NCBI RefSeq assembly: GCF_006335015.1
Contig: NZ_VDGT01000012.1
Span: 1-64,000 of the forward strand
Reading direction: 5' to 3'
DNA: 64,000 bases
Source: Streptomyces sedi
GTDB lineage: Bacteria > Actinomycetota > Actinomycetes > Streptomycetales > Streptomycetaceae
Shown here: positions 57,559 through 64,000 of the stretch, in pieces
How positions within the stretch are numbered: position 1 is the stretch's first letter
Layout of the letters: each line of letters begins with the position of its first letter
Made by a program: the position numbers and the translations under genes
Notes under the pieces: model-generated
Databases searched by the model: none
Told to the model about the DNA's origin: nothing
What the model saw: only the letters and a program-made list of their open reading frames with translations

Positions 57559-58713
57559 ATGGCTGACCTGATCCCCCCGACCGGCCGCGTGCACTGGGTC
57601 GGCGTCGGCCGTGCGACCGGCAGCGGCCTGGGCCTCGTCTGCGACGAGGCCGCCACGGTGCTGTGGGGACGCACGGTCGCGAGGGCCGAGGCCCGCCTGG
57701 AGGAGCTCGGCCTCGCCGGCGGCGCCGAGCCGCGCGCCCTCGCCCCCGGGGCCCTCGCCCGGGAGCTCGTTCCCGGCGACGTGGTCGTCGCGATGCTGCC
57801 CGCCGCCGGGCACCCGGCGCTCGCCGAGGTCGCGCTGGCCGGCGAGGCCCACCTGGTCTGCCCCGGCTACGCGGCCCCCGGGCTCAGTCCCCACGCGCGA
57901 CGGGCGGCCGAGCGCGGCTCCGTGCTGCTCACCGAGGTCGGCCTCGCTCCCGGCGTCGACCACCTGTTCGCCCACGACCTGGTCGGCGCGGCCCGGGCCG
58001 CTCTCGGCGACCGCCCAGCGGTGGCGCACTTCGCCTCCCACCACGGAAGCGGTAAGGACCGGCCCGACGCGTTCCGCCACCACTTCGACCGCGCGCCGCA
58101 CGAGGCGCTCACCGCGCTGCTCACCCCGGCCCGCGTGATCGCCGAGGGGCTGCCGAGACGGGTCGCCCGCCCCTGGGAGGAAGTGCGCCGACTGACCGTC
58201 GGCGGTGAGACGTTCGAGGCCCATCCCGCCGGGGACAGCCTGCCGTTCGTCACCACCTACGGGCTGCCGGCCACCTGGCGGCTGGAGAGCTTCGCGCGCG
58301 GCACGCTGCGGCCGAGCGGCTGGAACGCGGCATGGAAGCCGGTGCTCGCCGAGCTGGCCGAGGCCGACGCGGCGGGGGTGGCCGCCCTCGCCGAGCGGCT
58401 GGCGGCCGTTCACCCCGCGCACGACGCCGACCGGGACCGGGTCGTGATGTCCGTGCGGCTGGGCGTCCACACCGACGACGGCACCGACTGGGCGGGGGAG
58501 TGGAGCCTGGACACGGTGGGCGACGCCCGGGAGTCCGCCACCGCGCGGCTGGTCTCCGTTCCGCTGGCCTGCGCCGTGCTGGAGGTCGCCGCCGGCCGGG
58601 TGCCGCCGGGGCTCCACCAGGCCACCGACGACCCCGAGGCCGTCCGCCGCTGGCTGACGTTCCTCACCGCCCGGGGGATCGTCGCCACCTTCCGAGGCGA
58701 CGGTGCCGTGTGA
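57559..58713 (+). CDS. Saccharopine dehydrogenase-like oxidoreductase
   Basis: The 384-residue protein has a Rossmann start (VHWVGVGRATGSGLGLVC) of unusual form, lacking a neat GxGxxG. It then shows LVPGDVVVAMLPAAGHPALAEVAL, HLVCPGYAAPGLSPHARRAAERGSVLLTEVGLAPGVDHLFAHDLV, the hallmark stretch of the saccharopine dehydrogenase/homospermidine-synthase-like family. It probably acts on an amino acid derivative. The ATG at 57559 is preceded by GAGGG. It is coupled by a GTGA overlap with the EamA exporter, hinting that the two make and move the same compound. Confidence 0.83.
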   Translation: MADLIPPTGRVHWVGVGRATGSGLGLVCDEAATVLWGRTVARAEARLEELGLAGGAEPRALAPGALARELVPGDVVVAMLPAAGHPALAEVALAGEAHLVCPGYAAPGLSPHARRAAERGSVLLTEVGLAPGVDHLFAHDLVGAARAALGDRPAVAHFASHHGSGKDRPDAFRHHFDRAPHEALTALLTPARVIAEGLPRRVARPWEEVRRLTVGGETFEAHPAGDSLPFVTTYGLPATWRLESFARGTLRPSGWNAAWKPVLAELAEADAAGVAALAERLAAVHPAHDADRDRVVMSVRLGVHTDDGTDWAGEWSLDTVGDARESATARLVSVPLACAVLEVAAGRVPPGLHQATDDPEAVRRWLTFLTARGIVATFRGDGAV

Positions 58714-59708
58714 CCGCTTCCCCTCCCGCGCTCCCCGCCCCCGGCGTTCCCGACCTCGCCGGCGCCACGCTGCGGCGGGGGGTGCCGCCGCTGCTGGCGT
58801 ACGCCGTGCTCGCCGCCGCCATGGACGTCTACGTGGGCAACCGCTTCGAGGTGGTCAGCCCCGCGGCGATCGCCGCCGTCGCCTTCACCCTGGCGGTGGC
58901 CGTCTTCGCCGCGGCCGACGGCGCCCGCCGCAGGCTGCGCCCCGCCGCTCCCGGCGCGCTGACGCGGCACCGCCCCGACCTGATCGCGCTCAACGTCACG
59001 ACGGCGGTCACCTGGCTGAGCACCTTCTACGCCCTCGACCACCTGGAGCCGGCGGTCGTCAACGTCGTCAGCCTGGCGCTGGGGCCGGTCATCACCGTGC
59101 TCGCCGGCCCGTTGCTGCGCCGGCGGAGCCGGGTGCTGGGCACGGAGGTCGCGGTCTCGGTCGGCCTGTGCGGGCTGCTGGGCGTGCTGGTGTGGGGCTC
59201 GTTCAGCGGGCGCAGCGGCCTCGGCGAGATCGCCGCCGGCGACGTGGCCAGGGGCCTCGCCTTCACGCTCTCCTGCGCGGCGGGTTCGGCCGCCAACATC
59301 CTGTACATGAAGCGGCTGAACGACGCCGGGTGCGACCCCGGGTCGGTGCTCGCCACCCGCTTCGTGCTGATCGGGGTGGTCTCCTGGGCGCTGGTCGCGC
59401 TGGAGGGCGCCCCGGGGTTGCACGCCGCGCTGGTGCCGGGCGTCGTCGTCGCGGTGATAGGGGTCGGCGTCCCGCTCTGCGTCCTCCAGGCCGGGGTGCG
59501 GCACACCGAGCCCATCACCACCTCCCTGCTGCTCTGCCTCTCGCCCCTCTTCGCGCTGCTGCTCCAACTCGGCGACGGGCGGCTGCGGTTCTCCCCGCTC
59601 ACCCTGGTCGGGGTGGTGGGGGTGGTGGCGCTGGTCGCCGTCGGGGTGCTGGTCCGCGACCGGGGCCCGGGGAAGGCGCCGCCGGTACCCCGGCCGCGGC
59701 GGCCCTGA
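58710..59708 (+). CDS. EamA/DMT superfamily transporter
   Basis: The 332-residue membrane protein has ten hydrophobic helices in two repeats of five, as in EamA (DMT) metabolite exporters. Features are NVVSLALGPVITVLAGPLLRRRSR at the end of the first repeat and PITTSLLLCLSPLFALLLQL in the second. Start by GTGA overlap with the preceding dehydrogenase-like gene. Export of an amino acid or related metabolite is likely. Confidence 0.9.
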   Translation: MTASPPALPAPGVPDLAGATLRRGVPPLLAYAVLAAAMDVYVGNRFEVVSPAAIAAVAFTLAVAVFAAADGARRRLRPAAPGALTRHRPDLIALNVTTAVTWLSTFYALDHLEPAVVNVVSLALGPVITVLAGPLLRRRSRVLGTEVAVSVGLCGLLGVLVWGSFSGRSGLGEIAAGDVARGLAFTLSCAAGSAANILYMKRLNDAGCDPGSVLATRFVLIGVVSWALVALEGAPGLHAALVPGVVVAVIGVGVPLCVLQAGVRHTEPITTSLLLCLSPLFALLLQLGDGRLRFSPLTLVGVVGVVALVAVGVLVRDRGPGKAPPVPRPRRP

Positions 59709-59758
59709 CGGGCGGCTCAGCGGGGCGATCCCCCGCGCCGGCCCGAGGGGCGCGGTGC

Positions 59759-60907
59759 TCAGGTCCTCATCGCGGGCGACGTGTAGACGGTGGGGACACG
59801 GAAGCCCGCGAGCCAGGCGGTCAGCCGCTCCGCCTCCGCTTCGAGCAGGCGCCGCTCGTCCGCCGACACCCGCTCCAGCAGGCGGGTGCGCACCCGGCCT
59901 GACTCGTCCTGTGTCCAGCAGCCCACCGTCCGGCCGTTGACCCAGGCGGTCGTGCCGGCGTTGCCGCGACGTTCGAAGAGCAGGTCACGGTGCGGGCCGA
60001 GATAGAAGTCGCGGGCCCGCCAGCCCATCACGGTCGGGTCCAGGACCGGCAGCAGGGCCGCCCACGGGCCGGGATCGGCGACCTCGTCCACGTCGTCCGC
60101 CAGCAGCCAGCCGTTCGTTCCGTCGTCCAGCGACACGGGCACCGCGCCGACGTCGGCGAGCGCCCCGCGGACGATCGTCCTGGTGGCGCCGAGCCACCAC
60201 ACGAGGTCGTCCTCCGTTCCCGGGCCGAAGCTGTACAGCCAGCGTCGGGTGATCTCCCGGTACCCCTCGGCCGCGGTCATCGGCGCGGGGACGGCGCCGA
60301 GCCAGGAGCGCATGAGCGTCCACCGGGGGCGGGAGGAGTGCCAGCCGCCGGTGTTGGTGCCACGGACGAGGTCGGCCGTGGCGCCCAGCTGGGTGAGGAC
60401 GCGGGAGGCCGTCCAGGGGTCGCCCGGCCGCACCGCGACGCGCACGTCGATCATCGGTACGGCGCCGCGGATCTCGCGGGCGGTCAGCCCCTCGGGGTGG
60501 TCGGCGAGAAGGGCGAGGACCTCTTCGCGGGCGCGGTCGAGCCAGTCGTCCCCGTCGGACGCGAGGCCCGCCGCGACCACGTCGCGCGTGATGCGGGCGC
60601 GTTCGGTGGCGGCGACGCGGGCGGACGCTCCCGCCCAGGCGGCGGGGAGCAGGTCGCGCGGGAAGACGAACAGGGTGCGGCGCATGGCGAGCTGCTTCAC
60701 GAGGGAGCGGTCGGTGAAGAGGGCGTGGTCCATCCGCCGGGTCGTCAGCGAGCGCATCCGGGCGTGGCAGGACAGCGAAACGGTGGCCGGTTCCGTCGCG
60801 TGCAGCACGGTCATCGCCCGTGCGGCGTCCGGCGGCGAGTCGACCCGCCAGGCCGGGGCCAGCGCGTGCCGCGTGGCGAGCCGCGCGCGGCGTTCCGCGT
60901 CGGTCAC
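59759..60907 (-). CDS. Winged helix DNA-binding domain protein (HTH_42, YcaQ/AlkX-like)
   Basis: The 382-residue protein is of the HTH_42 family (PF06224). It includes LHATEPATVSLSCHARMRSLTTRRMDHALFTDRSLVKQLAMRRTLFVFPRDLL, and LGPGTEDDLVWWLGATR-type middle motifs. GRRGNAGTTAWVNGRTVGCW resembles the catalytic QxQ region in related DNA glycosylases. In this subgroup the key Gln residues of AlkZ/YcaQ are not evident, so glycosylase activity is doubtful. GTG 60907 (VTDAERRARLATRHALAP) fits homologue starts; the frame extends to an ATG at 60991. Confidence 0.86.
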   Translation of the reverse strand: MTDAERRARLATRHALAPAWRVDSPPDAARAMTVLHATEPATVSLSCHARMRSLTTRRMDHALFTDRSLVKQLAMRRTLFVFPRDLLPAAWAGASARVAATERARITRDVVAAGLASDGDDWLDRAREEVLALLADHPEGLTAREIRGAVPMIDVRVAVRPGDPWTASRVLTQLGATADLVRGTNTGGWHSSRPRWTLMRSWLGAVPAPMTAAEGYREITRRWLYSFGPGTEDDLVWWLGATRTIVRGALADVGAVPVSLDDGTNGWLLADDVDEVADPGPWAALLPVLDPTVMGWRARDFYLGPHRDLLFERRGNAGTTAWVNGRTVGCWTQDESGRVRTRLLERVSADERRLLEAEAERLTAWLAGFRVPTVYTSPAMRT

Positions 60908-61140
60908 ATGGCGGACGACGGAGGTGGGGCGGTCGCCGCGCGGCCTCCCGTGCGGGGAGGCGGAGGGGACCGGTGCGGGAGGGGGAGCCATGGTGGGACA
61001 TCCTGCCCGGGATAGCGGTCACCTCCTGTCCTGTCCTGTCCCGTACTTCCGGCGGGGTCTCGGCGGGGCGTGGCTCCGGCCCTCCACGGCGCCCCTCTCC
61101 TCCCGGGCGCCGAAGCGGACGCGGGGGCGCGTGGCTTCCG

Positions 61141-62118
61141 CTACGCGGTGGGGCCGGTCGTGTCGGCGCATCGGCGGGCCAGGCGTGCGAAGGCGTGGGT
61201 GAGTTCGGGTGGGCCGACGACCGTGGTGTCGGCGTCGAAGCGGGCGACGGAGGCGGCGAGGCTGGTCCAGGACCAGGACCCGAGGGTGAGCGCGCACCGG
61301 TCGGGCCCGATCTCCTCAAGGACGCCGTCGCCCACGTAGGGCGCCAGGGTGGCGGCGTTCACGGCGAGGATGACGGTGCCGGTGCACGGCCAGTCGCCGG
61401 TGGCGTCGGTGGAGCCGCGGAACCGGCCGGTGACGAACGTGGCCACGTCGCCTCCCGGCAGTCGGCGCGGGCTGAAACGGGGCCCGTTCGGGGTGCGCGG
61501 GGCGATCCGGTCGATCCGGAAGGTGCGCCAGTCCTGGCGGTCGAGGTCGAAGGCGACGAGGTACCAGCGGCCTTCCCAGGTGACGACGTGGTGGGGTTCG
61601 ACGCGTCGCGGGGGGCGGTCGGGGTCCTCGGTGCCGTAGTCGAAGCGCAGGATCTCGTGGGCGTGGGTGGCGGCGCTGAGCGTGAGCAGCAGGTCGCCGT
61701 CGACGGGCGCGGCCGGCCTTGTGGCGGGCCGTTCGACGGCGGTGACCCGCAGGGCGTCGACGCGGTGGCGCAGCCGGGAGGGCAGGACCTGGCGGACGGT
61801 GTGCAGGGCTCGGGTGGCCGGTTCGGCGAGGCCACCGTTCTCGGTGGTGGCGGCGACCTGGAGGGCCAGGGTGAGGGCGATGGCCTGCTCGTCGTCGAAG
61901 AGCAGCGGGGGCAGTTCGGTGCCGGCCGCGAGCCGGTAGCCGCCGTCCGGGCCCTTGGCGGCGGCGATGGGGTAGCCGAGTTCGCGCAGCCGGTCTACGT
62001 CGCGGCGAACGGTGCGCAGGCTGATGTCGAGACGCTCTGCCAGCAGGGCGCCCGGCCAGTCGCGGCGGGTTCCCAGCAGCGACAACAGGGCCAGCAGGCG
62101 CGCGGAGGTCTTGGGCAT
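61141..62118 (-). CDS. YafY-type HTH/WYL domain transcriptional regulator
   Basis: The 325-residue regulator has an N-terminal HTH_11 winged helix (RLLALLSLLGTRRDWPGALLAERLDISLRTVRRDVDRLRELGYPIAA). A central WYL domain follows (AHEILRFDYGTEDPDRPPRRVEPHHVVTWEGRWYLVAFDLDRQDWRTFRIDRI) and then the C-terminal WCX extension. WYL proteins bind nucleic acid ligands or small molecules. Divergent from a VOC protein gene; an 8-bp-arm palindrome lies between them, so it probably represses or activates that gene and itself. Confidence 0.92.
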   Translation of the reverse strand: MPKTSARLLALLSLLGTRRDWPGALLAERLDISLRTVRRDVDRLRELGYPIAAAKGPDGGYRLAAGTELPPLLFDDEQAIALTLALQVAATTENGGLAEPATRALHTVRQVLPSRLRHRVDALRVTAVERPATRPAAPVDGDLLLTLSAATHAHEILRFDYGTEDPDRPPRRVEPHHVVTWEGRWYLVAFDLDRQDWRTFRIDRIAPRTPNGPRFSPRRLPGGDVATFVTGRFRGSTDATGDWPCTGTVILAVNAATLAPYVGDGVLEEIGPDRCALTLGSWSWTSLAASVARFDADTTVVGPPELTHAFARLARRCADTTGPTA

Positions 62119-62138
62119 GGTGCGATTCTCCCGTGAGT

Positions 62139-62159
62139 GGGTGACACATCCTGTCACCC
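62139..62159. promoter_or_regulatory. Operator between WYL regulator and VOC gene
   Basis: GGGTGACA (62139-62146) and TGTCACCC (62152-62159) are perfect inverted repeats with a 5-nt spacer, 20 bp before the regulator start and 56 bp before the VOC start. Very likely the WYL regulator's binding site. Confidence 0.72.
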
Positions 62160-62214
62160 TCCGCTGGGAGTCTTGTTCCCGTTGGCACGACACCGTTCGA
62201 GTAGGAGCAGGACC

Positions 62215-62637
62215 ATGAGCGTCACCACCACAGTGCATCTGAACTTCCGGGACAAGGCCCGCGAGGCGTTGGAGTTCTACCAGTCGGTGTTCGGCGGGCA
62301 GGTCGTCGCGTTCACCAACGGCGAGGCCGGGGCGGTGGAGCACCCGGCGGACACCGACCGGATCTCGTGGGGAGAGGTGCGTGCCGAGAACGGCTTCCAC
62401 GTCATGGCCTACGACGTGCGCGAGAACGAGACGCACGACGCGGGTGACCGGCCGTTCTTCGTCTCGGTGCGCGGCGAGGACACCGAGGAGATCACCGGCT
62501 ACTGGAAGGGCCTGTCCGAGGGCGCCACGATCATGGCCGACCTCGCCCCGTCCGGATGGGCGCCGCTCTACGGGATGCTCAGGGACCGCTACGGCGTCAC
62601 CTGGACGCTCGACGTCGCCGCCCCCTACGCGGGCTGA
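62215..62637 (+). CDS. VOC family protein (PhnB/glyoxalase-like)
   Basis: The 140-residue protein has the two beta-alpha-beta3 modules of the vicinal oxygen chelate fold. VHLNFRDKAREALEFYQSVFGGQVVAF starts the first, and FFVSVRGEDTEEITGYWKGLSEGATIMADLAPSGWAPLYGMLRDRYGVTWTLDV the second, a PhnB/YjdN-type pattern. The activity is unknown; many act in antibiotic resistance or as small-molecule-binding proteins. AGGAGCAGGACC precedes the ATG. Regulated with the divergent WYL gene. Confidence 0.92.
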   Translation: MSVTTTVHLNFRDKAREALEFYQSVFGGQVVAFTNGEAGAVEHPADTDRISWGEVRAENGFHVMAYDVRENETHDAGDRPFFVSVRGEDTEEITGYWKGLSEGATIMADLAPSGWAPLYGMLRDRYGVTWTLDVAAPYAG

Positions 62638-63017
62638 CCCGGCCGCGGGCGCACGGGACGTCGAGCCCCCGAACCCGTCCCGTGCGCCCGTTCGTTCGCC
62701 TTCCCCGGCCGCGCCTCTCGCGCGCACACCCCGGGTGGCCCGAACTCCGGCGCGGAAGAGTTCTCGGCGAACGCCCGGAGGGGGCGCGTCGGGGCGCGTT
62801 GCCGGCCCCGGGCCGCCGAAGGGCGCCCCCGCCGTGCCGCGCGCCCCGGGCGTGTGCCCGGCAACTCCCTCCGTGAACACCTGAGATCGGGCGGGAGGGT
62901 GCACTACAGTCGGCCCCCACGGCGCCCTCGGTGCGCCTGCCCAGGTGAGAGCGGTGAGGGAACGGGAGGCGGGGAATCAGCGCGCGGATCGACACCACCA
63001 CGCCAAGCGTCGCGCGA
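62638..63017. other. Intergenic region before the DUF574 gene (380 bp)
   Basis: Convincing genes are absent. A -10-like TACAGT is at 62905-62910. From 62958 onward the frame of the next gene is already open, with GGGAGG at 62964-62969 and an ATC codon at 62976 where the family's protein normally begins (see findings). Confidence 0.5.
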
Positions 63018-63764
63018 ATGCACGACTACCTGCTGGGCGGCTCCGAGCACTACCGGGCCGACCGGGAGGCCGTCGCCCGGCTGCTGGCCCTCGCCCCCAG
63101 CAGTGGGGCGGTGATCCGCAACTGCCGGGCCTTCCTGGAGCGCGCGGTGCGCGTGTTGGCCAGGGACCACGGAGTCGCCCAGTACATCGACTTCGGCGTC
63201 GGGCTGCCCGCCAGGGAGAACGTCCACCAGATCGCCAGGGAACACGTGCCGGGCGCGCGGGTGGTCTATGTGGACGTCGACCCGATGGCCGTCGCCCACG
63301 GCCGGCTGGTCCTGGAGGAGGACGCCGGCACCCTGGTGGTGCGGGCCGACATCACCCGCCCCGAGCGCCTCTTCGCCGACCCCGGCGTCCGCCGGCTGCT
63401 CGCCGCCGAGCCCACGGCGGCGCTCTTCGGCTCCGTGCTGCACTGCCTGACGGACGCCCAGGCTCCCACCGAGCTGGTCGCCGACATCCGCGCCCGGCTG
63501 CCGCCGGACAGCTTCGTCGCGATCTCGCACCTGGTCAGCGACGACCCGATGGTGCGCCGCCGGGTCACGGCGCTGATGGCCGAGCTGACCGGGGACCGCT
63601 GGGGACGGGTGCGTCAACGGGCCGACGTGGCACGGTACTTCGCCGGGACCCGGCTGCTGGAGCCCGGGCTGACCGACGTGCGCCACTGGCGTCCCGACGA
63701 CCGGCTCCAGCCGCCGCAGCGCACCCACGAGTGGACCGGCTGGTGCGGGGTCGCGGCTATCTGA
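63018..63764 (+). CDS. SAV2177/DUF574 family SAM-dependent methyltransferase
   Basis: The protein has 248 residues from the first usable ATG, but the conserved N terminus of the family (IDTTTPSVAR before MHDYLLGGSEHY) is encoded upstream in frame without ATG, GTG, TTG or CTG. The SAM-binding strand reads VAQYIDFGVGLPARENVHQIA, followed by VVYVDVDPMAVAHGRLVL and ALFGSVLHCLTD. These proteins are abundant in actinobacteria, often beside bld-type regulators; the substrate is unknown. If the ATC at 62976, placed 6 nt after GGGAGG, is the start, the protein gains 14 residues. Confidence 0.88.
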   Translation: MHDYLLGGSEHYRADREAVARLLALAPSSGAVIRNCRAFLERAVRVLARDHGVAQYIDFGVGLPARENVHQIAREHVPGARVVYVDVDPMAVAHGRLVLEEDAGTLVVRADITRPERLFADPGVRRLLAAEPTAALFGSVLHCLTDAQAPTELVADIRARLPPDSFVAISHLVSDDPMVRRRVTALMAELTGDRWGRVRQRADVARYFAGTRLLEPGLTDVRHWRPDDRLQPPQRTHEWTGWCGVAAI

Positions 63765-63771
63765 CCGGGAC

Positions 63772-64000
63772 TCACCTGGCGGTGGCGCGGGCGCGTCGGT
63801 CCCCCGGGTCCTTGCGGCGGTACTCCTCGATGGCCCCGGTCAGCAGCTCCTCGGTCCGCTCCCAGCCCGAGGCCGCCTCGCCGACCTCCTCCAACAGGGC
63901 GCGGTAGCGCTCCAGTTCGCTGGGGCGCGTCACATAGGTGGCGCTCTCCAGATGCTCCACGTAGACCAGTTCGGACGGCCCGCCGTCCCCGAAGTGCAGC
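63772..64000 (-). CDS. DUF5753/Scr1-type XRE regulator, C-terminal fragment
   Basis: Only the last 75 codons lie in the window; the gene begins beyond 64000. The segment SELVYVEHLESATYVTRPSELERYRALLEEVGEAA is the standard end of DUF5753 domains, found in streptomycete helix-turn-helix regulators (Scr1 type, WhiJ-like) usually paired with DUF397 proteins. The C-terminal tail is basic (RRKDPGDRRARATAR). No DUF397 gene follows downstream, where the convergent DUF574 gene ends 7 bp away. Confidence 0.75.
   Translation of the reverse strand, partial: LHFGDGGPSELVYVEHLESATYVTRPSELERYRALLEEVGEAASGWERTEELLTGAIEEYRRKDPGDRRARATAR

Noticed and set aside
1..64000. Prophage, insertion sequence or integrated element
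   Set aside because: No transposase, integrase, phage structural gene, tRNA gene or terminal repeat was found; gene content and base composition look like ordinary chromosome.

Overview
High-GC actinobacterial chromosome, very probably Streptomyces or a close relative. The signs are about 70% or more G+C, frequent GTG starts, many leaderless-looking starts, twin-arginine signals, families such as DUF574/SAV2177, DUF5753/Scr1, PucR and WYL, and perfect GC-rich palindromes as terminators between convergent genes. No rRNA, tRNA, CRISPR array, insertion sequence, prophage or attachment site was recognised.

Layout. 1-9.7 kb: the 3' end of a GH1 beta-glucosidase, 6-phosphogluconate dehydrogenase, an aldo/keto reductase, a secreted endonuclease I-type nuclease, a DUF4032 protein, a three-gene CebEFG-like sugar ABC importer behind a promoter with a near-perfect CebR-type operator, and a UbiA prenyltransferase. 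10-20.9 kb: PucR regulator, hypothetical protein, methyltransferase, Fpg/Nei-family glycosylase, ferritin-like protein, ABC exporter, two divergent MarR genes around a palindromic operator, tryptophan 2,3-dioxygenase and a B3/B4-domain protein. 21-33.3 kb: a carbohydrate region with GH95, a beta-propeller lactonase, orphan MeaB, TetR/GH3, TetR/alpha-beta hydrolase, GH43-CBM35 and a quinone oxidoreductase. 33.4-42.3 kb: a DeoR regulator and a tightly overlapped seven-gene operon (two FGGY kinases, a D-2-hydroxyacid dehydrogenase, a histidine phosphatase, and a RbsB/A/C-type ABC importer), apparently for an unidentified sugar, polyol or sugar acid. 42.7-45.6 kb: a compact set with a LysE exporter, a BacA-like (prephenate decarboxylase family) protein, DUF2000 and a HisC-type aminotransferase; this looks like synthesis and export of an unusual amino acid and is the best candidate for an undescribed pathway.

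46.1-53.3 kb: a translationally coupled five-gene operon encoding a SWIM zinc finger protein, a 464-residue partner, a vWA protein, a MoxR-type AAA+ ATPase and DUF5682. Its promoter region has a sequence matching the RecA-independent (PafBC-type) DNA-damage promoter consensus at 11 of 12 defined positions, which would make it a damage-inducible AAA+/vWA system. 53.4-64 kb: DUF4037, secreted GH128 with a LacI-type palindrome, DUF3068, a long regulatory intergenic region, a saccharopine-dehydrogenase-like/EamA pair, a winged-helix protein, a WYL regulator divergent from a VOC protein around an operator, a DUF574 methyltransferase whose natural start seems to be ATC, and the 3' end of a DUF5753 regulator.

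The main theme is uptake and degradation of plant or fungal polysaccharide fragments (GH1, GH3, GH43, GH95, GH128, two sugar importers, pentose phosphate enzyme), each unit with its own local regulator or operator. All statements rest on reading the sequence and on family knowledge; no database search was run.
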